Part shown: positions 30,206 through 40,560 of the stretch, in pieces
How the letters are laid out: each line of letters starts with the position of its first letter
Numbering within the stretch: position 1 is the stretch's first letter
Position numbers and translations under genes: made by a program
Source: Gari tellinella
Lineage: Eukaryota; Mollusca; Bivalvia; Cardiida; Psammobiidae
DNA: 64,000 nt
Assembly (NCBI GenBank): GCA_922989275.2
Contig: OV277870.1
Location: forward strand, 25,688,742 to 25,752,741
Direction: 5' to 3'
The notes under the pieces: model-generated
The model's database searches: none
Seen by the model: the letters and a program-made list of their open reading frames with translations, nothing else
What the model was told of the DNA's origin: nothing

Positions 30206-30241
30206 ATACAGATCACCAAACATCTTCATACTTCTTAACTA

Positions 30242-30681
30242 CAGTTGAGCTTCGATATCTCAAACTTGCTTAACTCTTTCCTCCCTGATACTTTAAATGG
30301 ACAATTCCAGTTTCCATTTTAGTCTAGTCCAGTTCTGGCATTTAAGGGTTGTTTCTCTTAATTTTTTGCATTTTGACAAACAGTGAAGACCCAGATCAGA
30401 GGGCTCCGTAAGGAGCCCTCTGATCTGGGTATTCACTGTTTGCATAGGACAAGTGCACTTTTCACATGTATACTGTTTGAAAAGGATGCCTATATGCGGG
30501 ACTAGGGTTCAAAGGGTTAACTGGAACTATCCGATAGTTCGACACATGAACTGCATTGTTTCATGCTGGGTTTGGTCAAACATATCCATATTTAAAAGTT
30601 AAAACCTGGCTAAGCCACGTTTTAACTTTTAAATACGGGTATGTTCGATTTAACCTAGTTTGAGATATTGAAGTTCGACTG
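30242..30681 (+). mobile_element. Family H element (CAGTTGAGCTTCGATATC ends) split by B
   Basis: TA then CAGTTGAGCTTCGATATC; TATTGAAGTTCGACTG then TA. Core AAAAGTTAAAACCTGGCTAA with its complement. B interrupts at the TTAA of CTTGCTTAA (intact H reads CTTGGTTAAG). Confidence 0.8.
30270..30520 (+). mobile_element. Family B hairpin MITE nested in H
   Basis: TTAACTCTTTCCTCCCTG to GGGTTCAAAGGGTTAA; intact core. Confidence 0.85.
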
Positions 30682-30859
30682 TAGTGTTGCTGCTTAATGC
30701 AGTTTTAATTGTATCTGGATATCCTCTGATTTATGTGACGGTATTTCCCTATACCCTGTGATTTTCATACATCAACTGGGGGGTAATGTGTGCCTTGAAA
30801 TCAAATGACTATTTTCACATTTCCTTGTTCCTTTATAAACCCCCATCCTATAGTACTGC

Positions 30860-31305
30860 TCAAAAAGTAACCTGCTTCAGAAACATAGTCTACAAAAGTC
30901 CATCAAAAGGGACAGTAAACTGTTTTAATTCTGATCTGATAATCATTATTTCTAGATCTGTCATGTACCGTTTGCACAGGGCTCAAGATTATGGGGAAGT
31001 ATATCGAAAACGAATTAAACCCTTCAGTGTCATTAATGATTAGAATCTTCTCTTTGAGACGATTCTAATGAGTTAGTAACACCATAGAATTTGGTGCTGA
31101 AATGAGTGAGGAAATGTTGGATTTGTTCAGTTTACTCCCACTTATCTGGAGCCAAGTTGAGAATTCTGCTTGAAAAGAAACCTGCTTTGGAAATAGTCTA
31201 CAAAAGCTACATCAAATTTAGGTTTTTAAGGATTGATTTACTGAATAGATCAAGTTATACTTGGTAGGGTAGTTTGGATTCTGATCTGATAAGCATGATT
31301 TCTTG
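30860..31305. repeat. Duplicated segment carrying an E element in one copy
   Basis: GAAACCTGCTT, AGTCTACAAAAG and ATTCTGATCTGATAA appear at 30865-30955 and again at 31178-31305. Confidence 0.5.
30977..31154 (+). mobile_element. Family E hairpin MITE
   Basis: CAGGGCTCAAGATTATGGGG to CTTATCTGGAGCC; centre near perfect. Confidence 0.7.
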
Positions 31306-31315
31306 TTGGTTGGAA

Positions 31316-31507
31316 CAGAGCTTCAGATAAGAGGGAGTAAACTGTACAAATCCAACATTTTCTCACTTATTGTAGCATAAAATGCTATGGTGTTACTACT
31401 CATTAGAATCGTCTCTTTGAGACGATTCTAGTGAGTAGTGACACCATAGGGTTTAAAGCAGAAAAAAAGATTTAAGTTTTTGAAATCTATTCCTTATCTG
31501 GAGCTCT
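31316..31507 (-). mobile_element. Family E hairpin MITE, 6-bp TSD
   Basis: CAGAGCTTCAGATAAG to CTTATCTGGAGCTCTCG. TTGGAA is repeated directly on both sides. Confidence 0.8.
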
Positions 31508-31880
31508 CGTTGGAAGCTAGTCAATGATGAGGAATCAAAGGTTTGACAGTCAGATCGAATAATCAAGTGTGTTAAAGATTTAGTATCTTTGGCTGCCCAC
31601 AACTCTTTTTCTTGATCATTGTGACCTTTGGTAGACTGCGGACCTTTCTTACAAGAAATTCAAAATGACGACCATTTTGAACTGGTGAAGAAACATGAAA
31701 ATTGTATAATGTTAGTAGAAAAGTTTAACACAAGAAATACTATGTAACACCTTGGAAATAATAATATAATTAAAGATTAACCTTTCAAGACTTGCCACGG
31801 ATTTTTTAAGCTATAAAGAAGTAATTATATAACCCTTATAACGCTGAATTGTCAAATTGATGGCAAGTTAAAATTGACTC
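31508..31880. other. Unassigned stretch
   Basis: No family motif or long ORF. CAAAATGACGACCATTTTGA is a 20-bp near-palindrome at about 31661-31680. Confidence 0.35.
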
Positions 31881-31881
31881 T

Positions 31882-32059
31882 CAGAGCTCCAGATAAGAAA
31901 AGTTTTTTTAAAAACTAAATTCTTTATTTTTTTCATTAAACTCTATGGTGTCAGTACTACTCATTAGAATCGTCTCTTTGAGAAAGACACCATTTGGTAC
32001 TAAACTGAGTGAGAAATTATTGGATTTGTTCAGTTTACTCCTTTTTATCTGGATCCCTG
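31882..32059 (+). mobile_element. Family E element, right half of centre deleted
   Basis: CAGAGCTCCAGATAAG to TTTTATCTGGATCCCTG. The centre stops after CGTCTCTTTGAG. ACTCT on both sides may be the TSD remnant. Confidence 0.7.
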
Positions 32060-32095
32060 AACTCTTGCGCAATTTGTTAAAACACAAATAAAATA

Positions 32096-32725
32096 CAGTA
32101 AACAGTGTAGACACTGATAAGAGGGCTCTTTCAGGAACCCTCTGATCAGGGTCTACACTGTTTGTAAAAGATGGATATACTCCATGCCAGCATTGTAAAG
32201 GCTATATAATGCTTGAACTTCGATATTTCATTGCCTACGTCTTTACACAAACATTGCTTAGCCCTCGTCTGATTAAAACAAAATGGAAAGATGGCGAACA
32301 GTGAAGACACTGATCAGAGGGTTCCGTCAGGGTCTACACTGTTTGCAAAGATGGATATACTCGATGCCAGCATGGTAAAGGCCATATAATGCTTGAACTT
32401 CGATATTTCATTACCTACGTATATACCACTGGACCACGGAGGCCCTGGATCCTTCAGGCACCCTCTGATCAGGGTCTACACTGTTTGTAAAAGATGGATA
32501 TACTCCATACCAGCATTGTAAAGGCTATATAATGCTTGAACTTCGATATTTCATTACCTACGTATATACCACTGGACCATGGAGGCCCTGGATCCTTCAG
32601 GCACCCTCTGATCAGGGTCTACACTGTTTGTAAAAGATGGATATACTCCATACCAGCATTGTAAAGGCTATATAATGCTTGAACTTCGATATTTCATTGC
32701 CTACGTCTTTACACAAACATTGCTA
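32096..32725. repeat. Tandem array of K hairpin plus SINE-head fragment
   Basis: AAGATGGATATACTC recurs near 32168, 32348, 32491 and 32634 (spacing about 181, 142 and 143 bp). Units contain a K core arm (CTGATCAGGGTCTACACTGT) and TAATGCTTGAACTTCGATAT. In the two middle junctions they also carry TATACCACTGGACCACGGAG, the reverse complement of a tRNA-derived SINE head. Confidence 0.75.
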
Positions 32726-32766
32726 AGCCCTCGCTGATTGACATTTGGAAATGGTTCAGCTCAAGA

Positions 32767-32991
32767 TTAAACTCTTTGCATGCTGGGTTATTTTTTCGTC
32801 TGCAACAATTTGTCGTCTGCTATTGTTCTAAAATTAGAATTTTCAAAATTTCTTTTAATTTCAGTGTCAGAATAGCAAACAGTTTGGATCCTGATGAGAC
32901 ACCGCATAATGCGGCGTCTCATCTGGATCCAATCTGTTTGCAGAGATAATCACTATGGCAGATATATCCGCTGCTAGAATGCAAAGTATCA
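32767..32991 (+). mobile_element. Family C hairpin MITE
   Basis: TTAAACTCTTTGCATGCTGG to GCTGCTAGAATGCAAAG. Core AAACAGTTTGGATCCTGATG around GACACCGCATAATGCGGCGT. Confidence 0.8.
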
Positions 32992-33123
32992 GTGACAACT
33001 AACTTATCGCCTGTTCATGCAAGACCAAAAGGGTCTGACAATTTTATTTCTATATCTTTAGGTAAAATTTTATTTGAATGTTTTTGATAATAATAATTTT
33101 GATGCAGACAGTTTTATTGCAAT

Positions 33124-33295
33124 TTAAAACCCATTACACCATAAATATGCCTTTTTATGCCTTTTATTTATTCCTCAATTCAAGAAAGTAGTTCCAATAT
33201 ATACAGACATGAATATTGTATCATAGTAAATATTTTCTATATTCTAGAAGATTGTTGCTTCAAGCAGAATGAAAGTAAAGCAGAGTGCGCCTTAA
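33124..33295 (+). mobile_element. Family A left half ending at the core TTAA
   Basis: TTAAAACCCATTACACC to GCAGAGTGCGCCTTAA. A degenerate B follows at the same TTAA; the A right half is missing. Confidence 0.7.
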
Positions 33296-33440
33296 TTCTC
33301 CAAATTAATGTTCAACCATTTAGGCGTCCTTTGCAAACAGTGTACCAATGAGGAGTTCACTTGTCCTATGCAAACAGTGAAGACCAAGATCAGAGGGCTC
33401 TTAAAGGAGTGTCTGATCAGAGTCTGTGTTGTTTTGTATA
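33292..33440 (-). mobile_element. Family B element, degenerate, at A core centre
   Basis: TTAATTCTCC then CATTTAGGCGTCCTTTGCAA, GAGTTCACTTGTCCTATGC and core AACAGTGAAGACCAAGATCA. The distal end is lost. Confidence 0.6.
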
Positions 33441-33659
33441 TTGCAATACATTGAATAACAAGAACTGTCAGTGTAAGATGACAATGCTCTCGAATTGATG
33501 CTTTGACCTTTGAAATCAGGACCAGATGTAGACAAAATGTTGGTATTTAAAATGCAATGGAGATACATAACACAGATTATGAGAAGTAAAAGTATACATT
33601 TTATCTTTATACACAATCATCAGCTCTTGAATTGCTTCTGCAGACATCCATCAGTACTG

Positions 33660-33992
33660 ACAACAAAACTGGAATCTCACACAAGGTCAAGGTTATTGAG
33701 GGGACAAGGTCAAATAAGTACATGTGTTGAGTCAAAATGAGGTGTCCATTGACTAATAAGGAAGTTTAATGGCCAACTGTAGAGTTTTTTAAAAATTAGA
33801 TCCTCAAGGTCAAGATCACCGTGGGTCGTGGTCAAGAAAGCATAAGTCAGCTGAAAAGTGTTGTCCCAAAGGGTTATGTATGCAAGTACGAAATAAATCA
33901 ATTTAGCAATATATGAAGTTATAAGCAATGTTAAAGGTTTCAGACACAATGACAGAGGGACAAACTATATGCTTCCCTTCGGGGGCATAAAA
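33660..33992. repeat. AAGGTCAAGGTT-type molluscan repeat
   Basis: Repeated AAGGTCA words, CTTCGGGGGCATAAA at the end, and blocks such as GTTATGTATGCAAGTACGAA. I recognise the style from mollusc genomes; its class is unknown. Confidence 0.5.
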
Positions 33993-34290
33993 ACCTCCTT
34001 AAATAGGAAACTTGTCAATTTACTATGAATTAAAATTGAAAACAACATTTTTTTCAAGATCTTAAATGCTGGTTTCCAGCAATGAAAGGGTTAATACAAT
34101 ACTACCAGTCTACTGTCATAAGCAGTCTGGTTCCCTGCCGGGCTAGACAAGGTCTCAGTTTTTCATACATACCAATTAACTATTTATAATGTAACATCCA
34201 ATACTCTTGGATATATTTCAAGACAGACAATTCCTAGGAACACATGTAATTTTGTAGTGCAGTCAGATGAAGTCTTTATTTAAACAGAGG

Positions 34291-34435
34291 GCCCAAGGTT
34301 ATAAAGCTTTTGGGATGAGTCTGTATCATTCTCAAGCATTTGATTGGTCAGATTTGAGCCTACGCTCAAATCTGACCAATCAAATGCTTGAGAACTACTC
34401 CAGACTCAACTAAAAAACTTTATTATCTTGGAGCC
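34291..34435. mobile_element. Family N hairpin element with a perfect 66-bp central palindrome
   Basis: Ends GGCCCAAGGTTATAAAGC and CTTTATTATCTTGGAGCC. The centre (34329-34394) has two perfect 31-bp arms, TTCTCAAGCATTTGATTGGT then CAGATTTGAGC, around CTAC. It is the only copy in the window, unrelated in sequence to A-I, but has the same architecture. Confidence 0.75.
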
Positions 34436-34489
34436 AGGTCTGAGAATTCAATAGTAAATAATAAATACAAGATGTTTTTGTGAAAAAAA

Positions 34490-34990
34490 CAATGTCCCCA
34501 GATGTGATGATAACCTTTAATTGACCTTGACCTTTGTCTAACATGACTGCACTTGTACTGAGCTAGAATAGGCTTCTTAAGTGGATGGAGTACACATACC
34601 TAACATGAAATATCTATCACAAGAAATATGAAATACAATGTTTAATTCAGCCTATTTGACCTCGAAAATGGTATTGGGCTAAGTTCACATACCAAATAAT
34701 ATTATGAAGTCTCTCCAATATTATTGCCAAGGTCAAATGCATATATTTATGTCGCAAGGGGTGAGTGGGTTATGCATACTTATTGATCTGATTTGGTATG
34801 TTATTATATATTTGCATGTTACACCATTTGATAGACCTGTTGAATATGATGCATAAATGATAGAATATGTAACGAGATACTTAATGTATAATTAAGTTAC
34901 GAATAAACTATGTCTATGCCTATGTCTATATTAAAGTTGTGGACAGTTCACCACAACAGACAGACAGACAAAAACAATATGCTTCCAACT
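34490..34990. repeat. TTGACCTTGACC-type molluscan repeat
   Basis: TTGACCTTGACCTTTGTCTA at the start and ACAGACAGACAGACAAAAAC, ATATGCTTCCAACTGCATG at the end. No ORF. Confidence 0.45.
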
Positions 34991-35035
34991 GCATGTATGT
35001 TATACAGGGGCAAACAAATTTTGAAATCTATTTTT

Positions 35036-35293
35036 TTAACCCATTACCCCATAGCCTGTTTCTAGTTTTGAAGATAGTTGACCATTTAAAGCAGGTTGAA
35101 AGTAAAGTAGAATGTGCCTTAAGGCACATTCTGCTTTACTTTCAGCCTGCTTTGAGCTATTATCTGCTAGAATATAGAAAATATTTCTTATGATTCTTAT
35201 TAATTTTGTAACAGTTATAAATTGGAACTATTTTCTTCATAAGAGGAATAAATTAAAGGCATTAAAAGGTGTATATATGGGGTAATGGGTTAA
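35036..35293 (-). mobile_element. Family A hairpin MITE, complete
   Basis: TTAACCCATTACCCCATAGC to TATGGGGTAATGGGTTAA, 258 bp. Core arms GTAGAATGTGCC / GGCACATTCTGC. One of the best-preserved A copies. Confidence 0.85.
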
Positions 35294-35349
35294 TCATAAT
35301 ATGTTTGTTAACTCAAAATTTATACCCAATATCAATTGTCAAACCTGGG

Positions 35350-35600
35350 TTAACCCTTTCCTCCCTGAAACTTGAAATGGACAATTCCAGTTTCCATTCT
35401 AGTCTAGTCCATTTCTGACTTTTAAGGGTTGTTTTTGTCAATGTTTGGCATTAAGACAAACAGTGAAGACCCTGATCAGAGGGCTCCGTTAGGAGCCCTC
35501 TGATCTGAGTCTTCACTGTTTGCAGAGGACAAGTGTTCTCCTCACAGTTACACTGTTTGCAAAGGACGCTGATATGTGTGACTAGGGTTCAAAGAGTTAA
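35350..35600 (+). mobile_element. Family B hairpin MITE, complete
   Basis: TTAACCCTTTCCTCCCTGAA to GGGTTCAAAGAGTTAA, intact core. Confidence 0.85.
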
Positions 35601-35648
35601 GCAACACTCAAGAAACAGTATATTTTAAGCCATTTGGCTGCAACAATA

Positions 35649-35676
35649 ATGTAGAAAGCAAAAGCTTTCTGCATTA
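35649..35676. repeat. Short GCATTA-type hairpin
   Basis: AATGTAGAAAGC faces GCTTTCTGCATT. Confidence 0.45.
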
Positions 35677-35797
35677 AGCTGACACATGTGCAACACCTTA
35701 TGCATGTTTTTTTTTCAGGTCTAACGCTTCAAATAATATTTTACATGAATTACAACTTTATGGACTTGGAAGCACTTCTACGGTGCAACACTGTCAT

Positions 35798-35994
35798 ATC
35801 ATTTCTTTGCATGCAACCTCTGTCATTTGCTGCTGTTCTCAAAATATAATTTTTCAAAATTTCTTTTCGAAAACAGGATCAGCGTGTCAAACAGTTTGGG
35901 TCCTGATGTGACGCCGCGTAACGCGGCGTCTCATCAGGACCCAAACTGTTTGCAACGGTTACCATGGTTTTGCCACTAGCTTGCTAAGAATTAT
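35798..35994 (+). mobile_element. Family C hairpin MITE
   Basis: TTTCTTTGCATGCAACCTCT, TTTGCTGCTGTTCTC, core AAACAGTTTGGGTCCTGATG around GACGCCGCGTAACGCGGCGT, end CACTAGCTTGCTAAGAATT. Confidence 0.8.
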
Positions 35995-36204
35995 TCAAGA
36001 CAACTAGGAAAATATTATTCAAAAGAGCAATAAAGCTATTGATTACCTGTAATATTGACTCACAGGGCCTGTCTCTACAAAATTTCCCTGACGTTTATTG
36101 TTTATGAAATTCAAATGTTTGGATTTTTATTACTAGAAACAGACATGCAATCATAATTTATAATATAATAGATTGCTACAGTGCAATTGGCAGGTGAAGT
36201 CTGG

Positions 36205-36489
36205 GTTTTTGCCATTTCTCTGCATTTTTCCGAAATCTTCTGATTTTTCTTAATTTCTCCGGACTTACGAATTTTTTCTGAGATCTTCCGATTTCTGCAC
36301 TTACTTTTTAAAATTTGGAATTTCATGCGTTTTTTATCTAGGTAACATTCCTATGGTTGTCAAACAGTTTAGATCCAGATCATAATGATCAATGTTAGTG
36401 TTATAAAGTCTCGCAGCAAATGGTTTAAAGGTTCCACTCCTAAAATCGTTCTTGAAAATTTGGAAATCTTTGGATTTATGGTAGCCCTG
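36205..36489 (+). mobile_element. Family I element with C-type core remnant
   Basis: TTTTTCCGAAATCTTCTGAT and GGAAATCTTTGGATTTATGG arms, end TATGGTAGCCCTG. The core is reduced to AAACAGTTTAGATCCAGATC. Confidence 0.65.
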
Positions 36490-36589
36490 TAGAAATAACA
36501 GGTGTGTAACCGTTTCTATGCAAATATTTATACAGACTTAATTATCCACTTTTTTAAACAAAAGATGTCAGGAGACAATAAAATTAAGC

Positions 36590-37060
36590 CCATTCCAAAA
36601 CTTCAGCGCAAAGTCAAAGACTAAGGTAAAGGTCAAAGGGACTAAGGTCAAGGTCAAAGGGGTCCATCATTTCACATGATTCAAGAGGTTTTGTGCTGCA
36701 TGAACCAAAGCGGTAAGTCAAAGTGAATGTACAGTCAAACTTCGATATCTCGAACTTGGTTAAGTAGAAAATACTCGTATTTCTAACTTTGAAAAACAGG
36801 TATGTTCACCTAAACCAAGCTTGAAATAAGGCAAATTCATGTTACGAAATATCAGATAATTCGAGTTAAGCTAGTTTGAGATATCCAAGTTCGACTGTAT
36901 GTTTTAGCTGTGAGTTAGTTTTCAAACTTTAAGCACAGAGGCGGAGGTCAAGGTCAAGTTGTCTAAATTTTCAAGGTCAAGGTCACATGGTCCAAATTTT
37001 CACAAGAATGGAAAAATCTTGTCTAAAGACATGCATCTCCTGTAAGTATGAAAGCTGAAA
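36590..37060. repeat. AAGGTCAAGGTCA-rich array, split by H
   Basis: AAGGTCAAGGTCAAAG-type words occur on both sides of the H element at 36732-36897. Confidence 0.55.
36732..36897 (+). mobile_element. Family H element, complete, TA flanks
   Basis: TA then CAGTCAAACTTCGATATCTC; GATATCCAAGTTCGACTG then TA, 166 bp. The core palindrome is reduced (CTAACTTTGAAAAACAGG). It supplies the intact H sequence CTTGGTTAAG used to interpret the nested copy at 30242. Confidence 0.8.
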
Positions 37061-37128
37061 GCCAAATGCTATATAGTAGTTGTGAGTACTCCAAATCTGA
37101 AAGCTTTATGTCAAAAGTCGGGTCAAAG

Positions 37129-37297
37129 CGAGCACATTCTGTTTTACTTTCAGTCTGCTTTAAGCTAACACATTCTAGGATGAAAAAAATATTTCCTACT
37201 TGTCATATGCATGACTGTATAAAGTGGAACTTATTTTCTTCAGTGTACCTGAATAAATTAAAGGTGTTAAATGGTGCATTTATGGGGTAATGGGTTA
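37129..37297 (-). mobile_element. Family A right half
   Basis: GCACATTCTGTTTTACTTTC core arm to TATGGGGTAATGGGTTAA; the left half is absent. Confidence 0.7.
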
Positions 37298-37408
37298 ACT
37301 TGTGATATCTCTTTGCCTTTACAAGAGTTGACAAACAAAACGTCATTGACAGGAGGAAAATGCCCTGACAATTCATCAAATGCTGAAGCTGACAATATAA
37401 TAGCAGTC

Positions 37409-37967
37409 TAACCCTTTACCCCATAGCCGGTTTCTAGTTTTGAAGAAAGATGACCACCTAAAGCAGGATGAAAGTAAAGCAGACTGTGCCAGTAAAGCAG
37501 ACTGTGCCTTGGCACAGTCTGCTTTACTTTCAGTCTGCTTCAAGTTACCAGCTGCTAGAGCAACTATTTTCTTCAGGGGAGGAATGAACTAAAGGTCACT
37601 GTAAAAATCTGACATATTTATGGAGAAATGGGCTCTATAAAGTGGAACTATTTTCTTCAGGAGAGGAATGAACTAAAGGTCACTGTAAAAATCTGACATA
37701 TTTATGGAGAAATGGGCTCTATAAAGTGGAACTATTTTCTTCAGGGGAGGAATGAACTAAAGGTCACTGTAAAAATCTGACATATTTATGGAGAAATGGG
37801 CTCTATAAAGTGGAACTATTTTCTTCAGGGAAGGAACATCTAAATATCACTGTACAAAGGCATATTTATGGAGTATAATGGGCTCTATAAAGTGGAATTG
37901 TTTTCTTCAGGGAAGGAATATCTAAATGTCACTGTACAAAGGCATATTTTATGGAGTAATGGGTTAA
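37409..37967 (-). mobile_element. Family A element with two internal expansions
   Basis: It begins TAACCCTTTACCCCATAGCC. The left core arm is partly duplicated (GTAAAGCAGACTGTGCC twice, 37475-37508). After the right core arm, the distal arm is amplified into ~84-bp tandem units, and it ends GGAGTAATGGGTTAA. Confidence 0.8.
37547..37960 (-). repeat. 84-bp tandem array of A distal arms
   Basis: GGGCTCTATAAAGTGGAACT recurs at 37630, 37714, 37798 and 37880 (spacing 84, 84, 82). Neighbouring units are nearly identical, so the expansion is recent. Confidence 0.85.
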
Positions 37968-38037
37968 CACTGTAATTATGAGAACTGCAGTCATTTACAG
38001 TGGCAATTATCAGTTTGCCCTGTCTCTAATGAAGCTT

Positions 38038-38224
38038 CAACTCTTTTAACCATCAAGTTACATAAATATTGTCGTCTGCAAAAATTGCTGTCTGCTGCTG
38101 TTCTAAAATCAACATTTTTCTGAAAATTTCTTTTCAAATTATTATCAGAGTTACAAACTGTTACTCGGCGTCTCATCTGGATTCAAACTGTTTGCGAAAT
38201 TAATCACGATTTTCGCCCCGTTAA
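38038..38224 (+). mobile_element. Family C element, left core arm shortened
   Basis: AATATTGTCGTCTGCAAAAA, TGCTGCTGTTCTAAAATCA, core remnant ACTCGGCGTCTCATCTGGAT, TTTTCGCCCCGTTAA. Confidence 0.65.
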
Positions 38225-38340
38225 CGTATAAGGAGTTTAATGAAACCTTCTCAGCTGAGACACTGAGGATAAGTATAGTAATTATCTCCAAGTAACAGCA
38301 GTGTCCGGAGATAAATCTAAACCCTCATTCAATATGTAGA

Positions 38341-38470
38341 TACAGTAGACGCTCCCTATTACAACCAATCTATAAAATATCAACTGACGTAATTAAATTT
38401 TGATAGTATCGTATACAAGGATAAAAGTTTCTGCTTTACTTTCATCTTTGTATAATATAAAGCTGCACCA
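38341..38470 (+). mobile_element. Family F element, truncated
   Basis: ACAGTAGACGCTCCCTATTA and a damaged core (AAGTTTCTGCTTTACTTTCA). Confidence 0.5.
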
Positions 38471-38484
38471 TGCTTATAAACACT

Positions 38485-38655
38485 GGGCTCCATTTAAAAG
38501 GGAGTAAATTGAACAAAATTTTTCATCAAATCCTTTAATGTTACTACTCATTAGAATCGTCTCTTTGAGACGATTCTAATGAGTAGTGACACCATAGGGT
38601 TTTATGCAGAAATAAATATTTTAGTTTTTTGAAATACTCTTCGTTTCAGGATCTT
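38485..38655 (-). mobile_element. Family E hairpin MITE, degraded ends
   Basis: CTGGGCTCCATTTAAAAGGG, perfect centre ACTCATTAGAATCGTCTC with complement, then a damaged right end. Confidence 0.7.
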
Positions 38656-38907
38656 TTCACTGAATTTTTTTTTTTGAATGGTTGTAATAGGCAGACTCTT
38701 CTGTATAAAGGTCATTACCTATCTAAACACATTAACAAACTGGATCTTTCCCCAATGAATCCTTTCAATGTGTTTCTAGGAGAGGTTTATTATCACTTTA
38801 TTGGGAAAATTCAATGTTTAAACAACATAATGTATTAACTACAAGAAATGTTTTCAGCTAAAATAACTTAACCAATTTAAGCTAAGTGTCTACTAAAGTG
38901 GACATTG

Positions 38908-39177
38908 GCAAACAGTGTAGACTCTGGTGAGATTCCAGGTAAATGCACAGGGATCCAGATAAGAGAGAGTAATCTGAACAAATCTAAACTTTTCTCACTC
39001 ATTTCAACACCAAATTCTATGGTGTTACTACTCATTAGAATCATCTAAAAGAGATGATTCTAATGAGTAGTGACACCATAGGGTTTAATGCAGAAATAAA
39101 GATTTTAGTTTTCGAAAAATACTCCCCTTATCTGGAGCTCTGAATGCAGTGTCTCATCAGGGTCTGCAATGTTTGCT
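38908..39177. repeat. Hairpin core split by an E element
   Basis: GGCAAACAGTGTAGACTCTG at the left and TCTCATCAGGGTCTGCAATG at the right are complementary core arms. E lies between them. Confidence 0.6.
38948..39142 (-). mobile_element. Family E hairpin MITE, complete, 6-bp TSD, nested in a hairpin core
   Basis: CAGGGATCCAGATAAG to CTTATCTGGAGCTCTG. AATGCA lies directly on both sides. The host is the K/C-like palindrome at 38908-39177. Confidence 0.8.
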
Positions 39178-39263
39178 ATATCATATGAAATATTTTACTG
39201 TAGGGATTAACACTGCAGTGAATTACAGGAGAGTCTACCTGGACCATAAGTCTTTCTTTTCCA

Positions 39264-39281
39264 CCCCCCCCCCCCCCCCCC
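39264..39281. repeat. Poly-C run
   Basis: About 18 C in a row within otherwise unassigned sequence. Confidence 0.8.
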
Positions 39282-39387
39282 TTTTCATAAACAACAATTA
39301 TTGTTTAGAAACTTCAAATATTTCTATTTAAATGAGGTGTTAATCTGGCAACTTGTCTCCTGGAGTTGCGACATGACTGAAATACTG

Positions 39388-39614
39388 TTAAAGCGACTTA
39401 AAACCCTATTTCAACAACTACTATCTAAGTCTAGTCGATTTTTGACTATTCAGGTTTATTTTGGTAAATGTATTGCAATATGACACACAGTACAGACCCT
39501 GAATGAGCCCTCTGATCTGAGTCTGTACTGATTGTGTACTACAAGTGTACTCTTCACAGGTAAACTGTTTGCAAGGGATGCGTATATGCATGACTAGGGG
39601 TTCAAATGATTAAA
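39388..39614 (+). mobile_element. Family B element, degenerate
   Basis: AACCCTATTTCAACAACTAC, TAAGTCTAGTCGATTTTTGA, core CACAGTACAGACCCTGAATG with complement, GGGTTCAAATGATTAA. Confidence 0.65.
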
Positions 39615-39829
39615 GTTAATGATGTCATATGTCAGCAAAGCAGGGTTAAAGGACTCTCTTAATTAATCAACTGAAAGATGGACAGAGATTTACTACGAGT
39701 TATTTTAAGATGATGTCGGGTCTTCATCAAGAGATATAAACATGCAGAGTAAGTTTCATGTGTACCATAACTGGTGCTATAAAGTAAGAAATATGGGGAG
39801 ACAAATGACTGCCTTGTCTCCGAGAAATA

Positions 39830-40039
39830 CTGTAAAACCTCCATATATCACAACCACTGAAAATTAGGATAATTGATTGTATGACAGACATGTGGCACTG
39901 CTTTAAATCAAGGTGAAAGTAAAACAGAAAGCTCCTTAAGGATCTTTCTGTTTAACTTTCACCTGGCTTTAAGCAGCCACTGGACTTAAACACAAAATAA
40001 TTAACATCATTTAGTGGTCGTTATAGAGAGGTTTTACTG
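39830..40039 (+). mobile_element. Family F hairpin MITE, complete, TA flanks
   Basis: CTGTAAAACCTCCATATATC to CGTTATAGAGAGGTTTTACTG then TA. Core AAAGTAAAACAGAAAGCTCC. Confidence 0.8.
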
Positions 40040-40090
40040 TACTATATATATTCCTAAATAAGCTCTGAGACTTCTATACGGAAGGAATCA

Positions 40091-40308
40091 TTAATCCCTT
40101 TGTTGCCATGACGTCATCGACTTTAAACAATTGTCGTCTGCTTTTTTCCTAAAATTTCAATTTACAGTATTTTGACTTACGACATTTTGAAAATGAGTGG
40201 CAAACAGTTTAGATCCTAATTAGAGGCTGTGTTATGCGGTATCTGATCAGGATCCAAACTGTTTCAAAATGACGGCTGTGATGGGGATAAGGAAGTGAAG
40301 GGGTTTAA
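40091..40308 (+). mobile_element. TTAA element, C-like core with different ends (C')
   Basis: TTAATCCCTTTGTTGCCATG to GAAGTGAAGGGGTTTAA. It keeps the AATTGTCGTCTGCTTTTTTC arm and the core AAACAGTTTAGATCCTAATT with complement, but its ends are not those of C. Confidence 0.65.
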
Positions 40309-40380
40309 CAACTAGCATCAGATTCAGACTACATGATAAATGGGGCTATAATCCCTTCCTCATACTTCCTTTGCCAATCC

Positions 40381-40560
40381 TTAACTCATTATATATACCC
40401 TGAAACTTCCAATGGACCATTCCAATTCGCAATAAAGGCTGGTCCATTATAAACTATTTAGAGTTATTTGGTTTTTTTGCATGGGACAAGTGTACTCTTC
40501 ACAGGTACACATTTGGTAAATACGCACATTTGCGTCACTTCTAAGGGCTCAAAGAGTTAA
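40381..40560 (+). mobile_element. Core-less family B element
   Basis: TTAACTCATTATATATACCC to GGGCTCAAAGAGTTAA, 180 bp. The whole hairpin core is missing: the left arm (TTATTTGGTTTTTTTGCATG) runs straight into GGGACAAGTGTACTC. Confidence 0.75.
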
